Below, one piece after another: positions 55,634 to 63,974 of a DNA stretch of 64,000 nucleotides. The position numbers were made by a program, and so were the translations under genes. The stretch spans positions 201,113 through 265,112 of the forward strand of contig CALRQJ020000005.1 in the NCBI GenBank assembly GCA_943370285.1. The letters are read 5' to 3'. Numbering within the stretch: the stretch's first letter is position 1; each line of letters begins with the position of its first letter. Below the pieces are notes generated by a model. That model searched no databases. It saw only the letters and a list, made by a program, of their open reading frames with translations, and was not told where the DNA came from. Source of the stretch: CALRQJ02 sp943370285. GTDB lineage: Bacteria; Bacteroidota; Bacteroidia; Chitinophagales; Chitinophagaceae.

Positions 55634-57544
55634 TTAGTCAACAACAACTTTCTCAGCTATTGTCTTACCATTGGCTAATGTAATTTGAATAATATAAGTT
55701 CCTTTTGTCCATTGCTTAATCGGTATGGTTGCTTGTTTGGCAGACACTACAACCTGTTTTACCGTTTGTGCACCCTGATTGATAATTCTAATTTCTTTCA
55801 TGTCATCCTGCGCTACAATATTAATGTAGTCTTTTGCAGGATTGGGGTAAATGACAAAACTTGGTGTTAAGCCCTTAGTATTGATTTGCCTGATGAGAGA
55901 ATATTGCACTTTACCATCTTTATCTATGCTTTGTATTCTATAGTAAAGTTTAGGTTCATTGGCTGTTGGTAATAGATTATCTAGGAACTCGTAGTGGTTT
56001 GTACTACTGTTTTTGGCAGCCATTGTACCTATGGTAAAAAAGTCTGTACCATTGGTACTACGTTGAATATTAAAATGAGACACATTGACTTCATTGGCAG
56101 TGGTCCAACTATTTTCTACTGTTTTTTCGTTTCTGGAAAAGATACTAAAATGTGTAAACTGAAGGGGAAGTGGTGCATTTTCTTGATAAACTCGTACATA
56201 ATCAATTTCCATACCCGATTCCATAAAACCTGCGGTAACATTGGCATCAATGGCTACGTTTAACAGCAGATACTGCTCGGCATCGAAAGGCCAGGTGTAT
56301 TGGTTTTTGGTTGCAGGGTTATAGCTGAAGTGATTTATCCCATCTACACTAAATGTAATGCGTTGTGCATTCCAATCTACCGCATACACATGAAAATTGT
56401 TAGAAACACCCGGAATGTTTTGTGCATTGGTAACATATTGTCCAGCATTCAAATTTCCATTTACAGGAAAATGCACGGCACTAGACACCACATTTTGATT
56501 GGTTCCCCAATGCTCCATAATATCTATTTCGCCACAAGCCGGCCAATTGGTAGTGCCAAAAGTGGGTGTCCAATAGCCACCGGGTTCATTGATGTTTTTG
56601 CCCAACATCCAAATGGCAGGCCATGTTCCGGCACCTGTTGGTAATTTGGCACGGACTTCTACTCTCCCATATTTAAAAGCAAATTTTGAATTCAATCGGG
56701 CAGATGTAAATTGTTTGGTTTGCCCTTGACTCGTAAACGATTCTCTTTTCGCAACAATATTTAATAATCCGTTATTGATGAATGAATTTACGGTACGGTT
56801 GGTATAATGTTGTTGTTCATTATTGTACCAACTTACGCCGTTTGGCAATTGTGTTTGATGAAACCACTTGGTAGCATTGACCGCACCGTTTACATCAAAG
56901 TCGTCGTTCCATACCAAACTATTGAAGGTAGAAATAGCACCGGCATATACAAAATCATCTATATATGCCAATACGTTGGCATTGTTGTTTTCGCCATTTA
57001 CTTGTAATAAGACCCTGTTAAAGTCCCAGCGGTTTATAGGATTGCCCGATGAAGGATTTAAGTTGATGTAAGCATCAGTCGCAAAATTGAAGGTTATCGT
57101 TTGCCATTGGTTTAATACAATCGGCTTAATGATTTCACACTGTGTTGACCAAGGTGCTCCCAATGAACCGTTTTGAAGTTTTAATGCTATTTGATTGGTT
57201 TGGCTGCCTGTTAGTCCGCTAGATGGCACATAAATTTTTAAAGAAAAGGTAGAACTCGTAGCCAAGTTAAAACTAAAACCGGCATCAAAACGCAGGTTAG
57301 CATAAAGGCCGCCAACATCTGCATATCGTAATACTTTTGCTGAAGTATTAATACCGGTTTGAACAGGATTATTAAAAGTGGTATCAATTGCACAATCATC
57401 ACCAAACCACGAAGTAATGGTTCTATTTCCTTCAAAATTATCTCTTAAAATTTGAGCTTGAGCAAAGAAAGCGCTGTGTAAAAAAACAATTACCAATGAA
57501 GCAACGAAACGCAGTTTTGTTTTTTTGAAAGGGAAATATTTCAT
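55634..57544 (-). CDS. Secreted GH16 beta-glucanase with T9SS sorting tail
   Basis: 636 residues from ATG at 57544; an in-frame TTG nine bases upstream is less likely. Signal peptide, then a carbohydrate-binding-like beta sandwich (about 30-200), and then the GH16 catalytic domain: SARLNSKFAFKYGRVEVRAK, WPAIWMLGKN and the active site GEIDIMEHWG with its two glutamates. This fits laminarinase (beta-1,3-glucanase) or a close relative. An Fn3-like stretch and a type A T9SS sorting domain (FVIYPNPAKDYINIVA) follow. The enzyme is exported through the type IX system. Confidence 0.92.
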   Translation of the reverse strand: MKYFPFKKTKLRFVASLVIVFLHSAFFAQAQILRDNFEGNRTITSWFGDDCAIDTTFNNPVQTGINTSAKVLRYADVGGLYANLRFDAGFSFNLATSSTFSLKIYVPSSGLTGSQTNQIALKLQNGSLGAPWSTQCEIIKPIVLNQWQTITFNFATDAYINLNPSSGNPINRWDFNRVLLQVNGENNNANVLAYIDDFVYAGAISTFNSLVWNDDFDVNGAVNATKWFHQTQLPNGVSWYNNEQQHYTNRTVNSFINNGLLNIVAKRESFTSQGQTKQFTSARLNSKFAFKYGRVEVRAKLPTGAGTWPAIWMLGKNINEPGGYWTPTFGTTNWPACGEIDIMEHWGTNQNVVSSAVHFPVNGNLNAGQYVTNAQNIPGVSNNFHVYAVDWNAQRITFSVDGINHFSYNPATKNQYTWPFDAEQYLLLNVAIDANVTAGFMESGMEIDYVRVYQENAPLPLQFTHFSIFSRNEKTVENSWTTANEVNVSHFNIQRSTNGTDFFTIGTMAAKNSSTNHYEFLDNLLPTANEPKLYYRIQSIDKDGKVQYSLIRQINTKGLTPSFVIYPNPAKDYINIVAQDDMKEIRIINQGAQTVKQVVVSAKQATIPIKQWTKGTYIIQITLANGKTIAEKVVVD

Positions 57545-57707
57545 GTTGTGCAATTAAAGCGGATAGAATTGTAGAAAATTAGTCTTAGGTATTTGATTAA
57601 ATGCACAAAAAACATTGGTCAAATAAATTCAACTACATATAGATTCCAAATTTAAATTAAATTCTTGGATTAATCATTACCTGTAAGTCCAACAGCATAC
57701 AAAACAA

Positions 57708-57738
57708 AAAGCCTTCGATGAGTGGTATCGAAGGCTTT
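57708..57738 (-). terminator. Intrinsic terminator of the tRNA-like RNA
   Basis: AAAGCCTTCGAT (57708-57719), 7-nt loop, ATCGAAGGCTTT (57727-57738). On the minus strand it is followed by TTTGTTTTG. It lies about 30 bases past the 3' end of the minus-strand tRNA-like RNA and supports it being transcribed. Confidence 0.8.
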
Positions 57739-57767
57739 CAGCTAAAAACATGAGAAAAGAAAGAGAG

Positions 57768-57920
57768 CTGTAGAGGAAGGGATCGAACCTTCACGGAGCA
57801 GTTAGCCATAACGCATGGTTGGTGGTCAACCCCGGCATTGCTGCCCTACGTTACGTTTATCCAGGTTTCTCCACCCCCGAGACAAGAGGGCATGTCTGCC
57901 AAACATTTCATCACTCCACA
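57768..57920 (-). tRNA. tRNA-like RNA, leucine-type D arm, atypically long variable region
   Basis: On the minus strand TGTGGAG (57920-57914) pairs with CTCTACA (57775-57769) as an acceptor stem of 7 bp with one G-U. A D arm (ATG/CAT stem; loop with GG) resembles leucine tRNAs. The anticodon stem CCCTC/GGGGG encloses loop TTGTCTC (nominal anticodon GTC). The T arm GAAGG-TTCGATC-CCTTC is canonical. Between anticodon and T arms are about 80 bases, where 15-20 is normal. They fold as GGAG/CTCC, CGTAACG/CGTTATG, GGCA/TGCC and GGTTG/CAACC. Total length is 153 nt. CCA is not encoded. The base after the anticodon is T, which is unusual for a decoding tRNA. Confidence 0.5.
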
Positions 57921-57957
57921 GTATAGACTCCACAAAAGAGTCGAAAAGAACTTATAA

Positions 57958-57973
57958 AGCTGTAGGGGGAGTA
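57958..57973. repeat. Partial copy of the tRNA-like 3' end
   Basis: AGCTGTAGGGGGAGTA resembles AGCTGTAGAGGAAGGG at 57766-57781, identical over the first eight bases. It may be a leftover recombination site or an att core. The minus-strand TGTGGAGT of the acceptor 5' end is also repeated, 15-16 bases upstream of the RNA start. Confidence 0.35.
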
Positions 57974-58135
57974 CAGTAACCTATTGTTTCAGTTTGATAC
58001 TAAAAATATCAAAATGATATTAAACTAATGATTTTCAATGCTTTAAAAAATAATTTGTAAATCTTAATAACAAATAAGACCAGTCTTAGTGAAACTTTTA
58101 GTGAAACTAATTATTTTTGCTTGAATCTTTCCACC

Positions 58136-59419
58136 ATGCCACGTCAACCAGTTGTCCATTTTAGACTTAAACCTGCCGATAACAAAGGCTTATCCATCAT
58201 TTACCTTCAATTTATTTATCAGGGGCGACGCCTCTTTTATTCCTTTGGGCAATCTGTAAAGACGGAAGACTGGAATGAAAAAAAACAGCGTGTAAAAAAT
58301 AAACAAGCCACAACAGCAGATGGCAAGTTTGCCTTAAACGATCTCTTAGACAACTTAGAAAAAATTTGTATAAAAACGTATTCAGAATCCTTAAAAAATG
58401 GTATTCCTGAACCCGAAGTGCTGAAAGAAGCGATGCAGGCATTTATTGATAAAAATCATTTTGCAAAAGAAGAAAACGCAACCAAACCCACCCTATTTAC
58501 ATTAGCAGACCGCTTTATTAATGGAGAGATTAAGTTTAGAGGGAAAAGTAAAAGTAAGAGTAGTCTAAAAAATTATCATGCTGTTACCAAACATTTGAAA
58601 GCGTTTCAAGCCTATAGTAAACGGAAGGTTGATTTTGATAATATCAACCTCGATTTCTTCTATGCTTATGTTTCTTACCTCGAGAAAATAGGCTTGAGTG
58701 TAAACACTATTGCTAAAGATATTGCTATCGTCAAAGTATTTATGGGGGAAGCTGTAGATCTCGGCTATACAGAGAATATGCTTTTCCGGCACAAAAAATT
58801 CACCTTTAATGAAGAAGAAACTGAACAAATCTATTTGAATGAAGAAGAGTTAAACCAGCTAAAGCGGGCAGAGATTGCCAATGAAAAATTAGACAGGGTT
58901 AGAGATTTGTTCTTATTTGGAGCATGGACAGGTTTACGATACTCGGACTTTAGCAATATTGAACCGCATCACATTGTACAAATTGATGATGGATATTTCA
59001 TTAAGATGATTACTCAAAAAACTAAGGAGTTGGTTATTATTCCTTGTAATCCGATTATTTTAGAAACTTTTAAAAAATATGAGCGAAATGCCAATATGCT
59101 ACCAAGAGCCATAAGTAATCAAAAATTCAATGAGTACATAAAAAAAGTATGTGAATTGGCCGGTTTGCACCAAAAGGGTAAGCTGAATAAGAGCCCTGAA
59201 CTCCGAATATGTGATTTGGTATCTTCTCATACTGCCAGAAGATCATTTGCAACCAATTATTATTTACAGGGATTTCCAGCTATTGACTTGATGAAAATTA
59301 CCGGCCATAAAACAGAGCGATCTTTTTTAAAATATATCCGTGTAAGCAAACTAGATACCGCAAAAAGACTGAACGAACATATCAAACTAACTTGGAAGAG
59401 TAAACTACTAAATAGCTAA
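58136..59419 (+). CDS. Tyrosine-type site-specific integrase
   Basis: 427 residues from ATG at 58136; an in-frame TTG lies 15 bases upstream. N-terminal arm-binding domain, a SAM-like core-binding domain (SKSSLKNYHAVTKHLKAFQA), then the catalytic domain with Arg in AWTGLRYSDF, HTARRSFATN (HxxR), GHKTERSFLKY with the last His and the nucleophile Tyr. It belongs to the Bacteroidota conjugative/mobilisable element type of recombinase. Position next to a tRNA-like gene fits integration there. Two AGTGAAACT repeats at 58088-58096 and 58100-58108 may be arm sites. Confidence 0.94.
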   Translation: MPRQPVVHFRLKPADNKGLSIIYLQFIYQGRRLFYSFGQSVKTEDWNEKKQRVKNKQATTADGKFALNDLLDNLEKICIKTYSESLKNGIPEPEVLKEAMQAFIDKNHFAKEENATKPTLFTLADRFINGEIKFRGKSKSKSSLKNYHAVTKHLKAFQAYSKRKVDFDNINLDFFYAYVSYLEKIGLSVNTIAKDIAIVKVFMGEAVDLGYTENMLFRHKKFTFNEEETEQIYLNEEELNQLKRAEIANEKLDRVRDLFLFGAWTGLRYSDFSNIEPHHIVQIDDGYFIKMITQKTKELVIIPCNPIILETFKKYERNANMLPRAISNQKFNEYIKKVCELAGLHQKGKLNKSPELRICDLVSSHTARRSFATNYYLQGFPAIDLMKITGHKTERSFLKYIRVSKLDTAKRLNEHIKLTWKSKLLNS

Positions 59420-59513
59420 ATGTTTAGTAAGATCAAAGACATTCCTTTATTGTGATCTAAACATATCAGTGAGAGAAACTCCTAAAAAAACAAACCTCAT
59501 TCGGATAAAATCG

Positions 59514-59816
59514 TCATTTGACTTCATACCTTTTTAAGGTCTTTGACTTCTCTACAATCTCAGAAAATAAATAGAATACCTTACCGCCTATCTGTTTTTT
59601 TTCTATTAAGCCCTTTTTTGTCCAGTCTGCTAGAGTAGTTTTTGATATTTTGGGAACAAACTTTTCACAAACTTCCCTTGGCGATAGCAATTTATCATCC
59701 TTCAACTCTAAAGCAGCTTTAATCTCCTCCTGAATAAAAGTTCGAATCATAGGCTCAAGTACTTTGGCCAAATCCTCAGGGGTAATTCCAGTCAATATGA
59801 TTGTAGGGTTAGTCAA
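59514..59816 (-). CDS. Excisionase-like helix-turn-helix protein
   Basis: 100 residues. The second half is a MerR/HTH_17-type winged helix: LLSPREVCEKFVPKISKTTLADWTKKGLI and GGKVFYLFSEI. The first half is helical. The start is TTG at 59816, inside the stop of the upstream gene (8-bp overlap). Next to an integrase, it probably directs excision, but a plain DNA-binding regulator is possible. Confidence 0.72.
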   Translation of the reverse strand: MTNPTIILTGITPEDLAKVLEPMIRTFIQEEIKAALELKDDKLLSPREVCEKFVPKISKTTLADWTKKGLIEKKQIGGKVFYLFSEIVEKSKTLKRYEVK

Positions 59817-60072
59817 TATTGGAAACTTTTTTCTCCCGTTTCAATTCATTATACCTATAAACACCAAAAATCAAGAAACCAATACATGCCGCAATAGCCA
59901 AATTTTTTAAAGCCCTTAAGCCGTTATTACTATTACATTCTGTGGGAATAATCAATGAAGATTCCTCAATCACCAAGTCAGCCATGGGAGATGGGGTTGG
60001 CATTGGAGGACCTGACCTAAGAGCTAATAAATAATCAGGCCTTGTTGATAGTAGTCTAGTTAAATTTTCCAT
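59809..60072 (-). CDS. Single-pass membrane protein of unknown function
   Basis: 87 residues with one hydrophobic helix near 56-72 (LAIAACIGFLIFGVY) and a charged tail. The first half is Pro-rich (SGPPMPTPSPM). It overlaps the Zn-ribbon gene by 13 bp and the HTH gene by 8 bp. No family recognised. Confidence 0.6.
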   Translation of the reverse strand: MENLTRLLSTRPDYLLALRSGPPMPTPSPMADLVIEESSLIIPTECNSNNGLRALKNLAIAACIGFLIFGVYRYNELKREKKVSNID

Positions 60073-60401
60073 ATTCGTACATATTGGTTTTCGAATAGCG
60101 TATACCCATAAGTAAACACTCGTTGAACTTTTAGACCTTCAATTTCAATTGTTTTCGAAAATACTAACCAATGAAAATCACGGTTAAGTAACTCCATGGC
60201 AGAAAAAATATTATTGCCATATCGCTGATATAACTCTTGAAGATTTAATTCATTTGATAGCAAAGCAAGCTGCTTGCGCTTATGATTACTACGTTCCTTC
60301 TCACGTTTCAATTTGGAATTATAGTAACACAAGTCTGAGCAATAAAAGGCGGACCGTCGGTGTAGCGGTATTGGCGAAAAACAATCTAGACAGTGATTCA
60401 T
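60060..60401 (-). CDS. Small zinc-ribbon-like protein
   Basis: 113 residues. Two cysteine pairs close to the start (MNHCLDC and YCSDLCYY, Cys4, 7, 21 and 25) could bind zinc. A basic stretch (KLKREKERSNHKRKQ) suggests nucleic acid contact. The second half is beta-prone. It is the first of a three-gene overlapping operon with the membrane and HTH proteins. No family recognised. Confidence 0.65.
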   Translation of the reverse strand: MNHCLDCFSPIPLHRRSAFYCSDLCYYNSKLKREKERSNHKRKQLALLSNELNLQELYQRYGNNIFSAMELLNRDFHWLVFSKTIEIEGLKVQRVFTYGYTLFENQYVRIWKI

Positions 60402-60540
60402 TGGAAGTAATTTTCTCCAAAGCTATTACTGAAAACTGCTACAAGTAATGATTTCAACTTCTTTTTGTAAAAGTTGAGTACTACTAGTACTGTCTGTTAT
60501 TTTTAAAAATAATACTGAATATTGTTTTTAATAATAACAA
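60402..60540. promoter_or_regulatory. Regulatory gap upstream of the three-gene operon
   Basis: Contains CAACTT/AAGTTG (60455-60460 and 60471-60476) and AGTACT-ACT-AGTACT (60477-60491). The latter looks like an operator pair. No coding frame is seen. Confidence 0.35.
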
Positions 60541-61590
60541 TTAGGGCAGGTATCTATTTAGTTTACTAGTGTATGAATTGAGCTTGCTTGTTATGTTTGA
60601 AGCAACTCTACTAAGTTCTTCTTTAGACAATAAAGAACGATTATAATCTTCGAGATAGAAAGCAAAAAACAATATTAAATCTTGTTTCTGCCACCCAAGA
60701 GTTTGATGAGTATACCAAAATTTATAAATAGCTGCGTCGAGTAATTTTTTAGGAGATCTATTGCTCTTTTTTAGCATAAATTTTGCAATGTTCTCATCTT
60801 TTGGGATAACGAGACCATTTTGAAAAATGATGTCAAACTGTTCTTTAGATAATAATGCTTCATTTGTTGAAGCAAGTCGATCATATAAAAACGAAAAAAA
60901 ACGAAGCATTTCATCAGATGTCCAAGAATAAGGTATAGCAAATCCTCTTTTTTTCTTCAAATAAATCTGCCAATTTTCTGATTTTATTGATTGTTCGCTT
61001 TCCAGCTCTGCAAGTTTTTTTTCTGATAAATGCTGTAAAGTTTTTTGATAATTTTCAGAAATATATTCTTCAATAATCTTGACAATTACCGGCAATTGCC
61101 GGCAATCTTTAGCAAATGTTGGCAATTCTTGCAAAAAAGAAACATAAATATCTCTATCTCCATAGAAATTATCATACAACTGAAAATCAAAAAATACTTT
61201 AACTTCAGTTTCAGAAAAATCAAAAATTTGAAATAATTGAATTAAAAATAGAACACTAAAAGAATCATCTTCTATATAATCCTCTCTACTGACATAACAA
61301 CGTCTTTGCAAATCATAAAAATCACCTTCCTTTTCGAAAAAATCGGGAATCGTCTCAAAATGCCAATATTTTGCTAACCGCTTATACTTTTGATAGTACT
61401 GATTGGCTGGAAGGCTAGTATTAACATTTGAGGGCTTTTCTAAAAAAGGGCGCAAATCTGCACTTATATATACTTGTTGAGCAATTGCATAAATACTTTT
61501 CACGGAAAAAGGTAATGGCTGCTTTTTAAGAATCTGATCATTAAAGTAAACAATGATAGAAGAAAGTTCTACGTGAAAATCAATTATCAT
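60541..61590 (-). CDS. Uncharacterised 349-residue element protein
   Basis: Soluble, with no signal or membrane segment, rich in Phe, Tyr, Leu and Lys, and probably mostly helical. A segment around LEKPSNVNTSLPANQYYQKY and another around RSPKKLLDAAIYKFWYTHQT are well structured, but no catalytic motif is visible. It is monocistronic in the element. No family was recognised; a defence or regulatory role cannot be ruled in or out. Confidence 0.7.
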   Translation of the reverse strand: MIIDFHVELSSIIVYFNDQILKKQPLPFSVKSIYAIAQQVYISADLRPFLEKPSNVNTSLPANQYYQKYKRLAKYWHFETIPDFFEKEGDFYDLQRRCYVSREDYIEDDSFSVLFLIQLFQIFDFSETEVKVFFDFQLYDNFYGDRDIYVSFLQELPTFAKDCRQLPVIVKIIEEYISENYQKTLQHLSEKKLAELESEQSIKSENWQIYLKKKRGFAIPYSWTSDEMLRFFSFLYDRLASTNEALLSKEQFDIIFQNGLVIPKDENIAKFMLKKSNRSPKKLLDAAIYKFWYTHQTLGWQKQDLILFFAFYLEDYNRSLLSKEELSRVASNITSKLNSYTSKLNRYLP

Positions 61591-61693
61591 AAATAATATT
61601 CCCTTTTACGACCCGTTAATAAACAATCATGGTACCCCATTCAGCATCTAATTTCCAAACAATTTGAATAAATAAATGTAGTATTTTCAATCA

Positions 61694-61910
61694 CATTTAT
61701 TTATTTTGAAATTAAGTTGAATAATAAAAACAACTATCTAAGATAATCTATAAAGTTCTTTGAGTATTATAATTGTAAGGGAGTTGCTAATTCTCCATAT
61801 AGTGTTATTCTTTTGGCATGACCATGCCGGGCAGAAATTACAGCAGTAATTTGTACCGTTATGGGTTTAATGGTAAGGAGAATGATAGTGAGGTAAAGGG
61901 GGAAGGAAAC
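61694..61910 (+). repeat. Rhs cassette leader and core, copy 1
   Basis: Closely related to 63752-63974. About 120 bp of non-coding leader (both contain AAAGTTCTTTGAG and AATTGTAAG) are followed by a TAG stop and the start of the Rhs core. The copies are 2,057 bp apart and are nearly identical in the core region. Confidence 0.8.
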
Positions 61911-62825
61911 AGTGTTGCATATGAGAACCGAATCTATGATACAAGGCTAGGAAGATGGTTAAGTTTAGACCCTTTGCAGGCCAAATACCCTGGTGAATCA
62001 CACTATAATTTTGTAAGCAATAGCCCTATATTTTTTAAAGACATAGATGGAAGGGATAAATATGAAACTATAACTATTCATACAAAAAGCGGTAAAGTAA
62101 TTGAATTGAGGAAAACGACGGCCAATTATTTTAAATATAAGGTTACTATAAGTGCTACAAATGCATGGAATAAGACTGTGCAATATGAAAAAGCAGATGT
62201 GTATACCAATATTATTATTGATGAGGCGAATCCAGATAAAAATTCTTATAAAGAATCTGTAGGAGCTTACTCTACAACCACATGGTGGCAATACTCTGTA
62301 TTTTCTGATTGGTCTTTGGGTAAAGATGAAAGTGCTTCAATTAAATATGGATTTCATATTTATGGAGGTGGTATAAAAGATGAGGGCTGGCAAAATAAGC
62401 TTCCCAAGGCTTCTGATGGGAGTGAATCATTAGATTTAGGGAAATTTTTTGAACTTACTTCAAGTCTACATTCTCAGCTTAGTTCCAAAAGTATTCAAGA
62501 GGATTATAAGATAGTAAATAAGACAGTTACATCTTGGGTTAAAGGTCAAGAAGTAACAGATTTTTTTGATAAATTAAATAACCTGCTAAATGAGAAAAAA
62601 ATATCTCCTATACAATCACCAATAAAGGAAAATAGATCGGAGCAATTTGACCCTTCAACAATCATGTACCCACATGCTCCAAATTCTAATGGAAAAATAG
62701 AGTCTTGGAGTGGATTAAAATCAACAGCTGATAGTTCTTGGGCTCGTTTTAAAAGAAGCAACCCAAAAAGCAAAGCAACTCCCCCGCCTCCAAAAACATT
62801 AAAACAAATACAAGCAATTTATTAG
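61818..62825 (+). CDS. Orphan Rhs C-terminal protein, putative polymorphic toxin
   Basis: 335 residues. The first 75 are an Rhs-repeat-associated core: MTMPGRNYSSNLYRYGFNGK, ENDSEVKGEG, RIYDTRLGRWLSLDPLQAKY, then NSPIFFKDIDGRD. The rest (about 260 residues) is a unique, mostly beta-rich domain, with WQYSVFSDWSLGKDES and a Pro/Lys-rich tail. Full Rhs proteins are over 1000 residues; here the repeats are gone. Upstream, the same frame reads CYSFG after a TAG stop, so the cassette is truncated, though the ATG is a plausible new start. Toxin activity is unknown. Confidence 0.8.
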   Translation: MTMPGRNYSSNLYRYGFNGKENDSEVKGEGNSVAYENRIYDTRLGRWLSLDPLQAKYPGESHYNFVSNSPIFFKDIDGRDKYETITIHTKSGKVIELRKTTANYFKYKVTISATNAWNKTVQYEKADVYTNIIIDEANPDKNSYKESVGAYSTTTWWQYSVFSDWSLGKDESASIKYGFHIYGGGIKDEGWQNKLPKASDGSESLDLGKFFELTSSLHSQLSSKSIQEDYKIVNKTVTSWVKGQEVTDFFDKLNNLLNEKKISPIQSPIKENRSEQFDPSTIMYPHAPNSNGKIESWSGLKSTADSSWARFKRSNPKSKATPPPPKTLKQIQAIY

Positions 62826-62828
62826 TAT

Positions 62829-63629
62829 ATGAAAGTTTATATGACTGTTTTTTTCTTCGCCATTTTTTTTAGTTGTAGAAATCAAATCGGTGTAAAGAAA
62901 ATATTATTAAATAACGGAGGCTATGCGATTTTGCCATTCAAAATTGTCAATGGGGATACTATACTTGAAGGTAAAGGGCAGTATTATTCGAAACTTGGTA
63001 TCTTACAAGAGGAAATTGAGTATAAAAAATCATTAAAAAACGGTTGGCATATTTCTTATGACTTTAATGGTAAAGTAGAACAGAAGATAATGTACATCGA
63101 TGACATAGCTAATGGCGAGGCTATTTTTTTTGGTAAAAATGGGAAAAAAGAAATGGAGTCTTTTTATTTTGATGGAAGCCCTTTAGTTAATAAGTGGTTA
63201 TTTGAAAATGGTCAGTTTAAGCTTATTAATTTTATGAGTAACGGCTATCCATATTATGCAATCAAGTTTGATTCTTTGGGTCAGAAAATTAGTGAAAATG
63301 GATATGTTTTTTCAGGAGATCTAATTAATAACCAACCACTAGACTCAATATCAATTGACAGCGATTTTGAAATTAAGATAAAAACGGTCGCATTTAGGGG
63401 GTATTCTACCCGAATTGAGATTGCTCTTTTCGATTCAAAAAGTAATGTTATTAGCATTATCGATTCACTGCCCATCAATAATTATTTAGCATCATTCAAT
63501 TGGAAGTTCAAAGATTCTATTGTACATAAAATTGGTATTGCTGGGGAGCTAAAAAATTCAACTACAATGGCTGTTATTAAAAGGGATACTATTTATAGAA
63601 CCATCAAGGTAATTCCAAGATCCTTGTAG
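62829..63629 (+). CDS. Putative immunity lipoprotein with MORN/YwqK-like repeats
   Basis: 266 residues with a lipoprotein signal (VFFFAIFFSC). The first half has MORN/YwqK-like turns: KNGWHISYDFNGKVEQKI, NGEAIFFGKNGKKEMESFYF, then LFENGQFKLINFMSNGY. The last 100 residues form an Fn3-like or beta-sandwich domain. It begins 3 bp after the Rhs-CT stop, the position of immunity genes in polymorphic toxin loci. YwqK is itself an antitoxin-like component, so the role fits; it remains inference. Confidence 0.7.
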   Translation: MKVYMTVFFFAIFFSCRNQIGVKKILLNNGGYAILPFKIVNGDTILEGKGQYYSKLGILQEEIEYKKSLKNGWHISYDFNGKVEQKIMYIDDIANGEAIFFGKNGKKEMESFYFDGSPLVNKWLFENGQFKLINFMSNGYPYYAIKFDSLGQKISENGYVFSGDLINNQPLDSISIDSDFEIKIKTVAFRGYSTRIEIALFDSKSNVISIIDSLPINNYLASFNWKFKDSIVHKIGIAGELKNSTTMAVIKRDTIYRTIKVIPRSL

Positions 63630-63751
63630 TTTTTTCACCTTGTTTCCTGTCCACTCAACAACTGTTTAGCGGTTGATGTTCTTAGTCTTTTGACTTTCTG
63701 GGAGATACTTAATATGCCGAGTGTATAATCTTAATGACCCCAGCATGAAAT

Positions 63752-63974
63752 ACATTTATTTTGAAATTGAAAAATAAAAACTACTATCTTAGGTAATCTA
63801 AAATTAGAAAGTTCTTTGAGCATTGCAATTGTAAGTCAGTTGCCAATTACGCTTATTAGTGGTATTCTTTTGGCATGACCATGCCAGGCAGAAATTACAG
63901 CAGTAATTTGTATAGATATGGGTTTAATGGGAAGGAGAATGATAGTGAGGTAAAGGGGGAAGGAAACCAGCAGG
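63752..63974 (+). repeat. Rhs cassette leader and core, copy 2
   Basis: Second copy of the repeat at 61694-61910, with the same leader elements, a TAG stop and the core start. It continues into a partial Rhs gene at the right edge. Confidence 0.8.

Noticed and set aside
57768..58117. tmRNA (ssrA) at the tRNA-like locus
   Set aside because: The T arm and acceptor stem suit a tRNA domain, but no tag-coding frame, no GGGG-type tmRNA 5' end and no pseudoknot pattern are seen, and the 5' acceptor strand is only 153 bases away.
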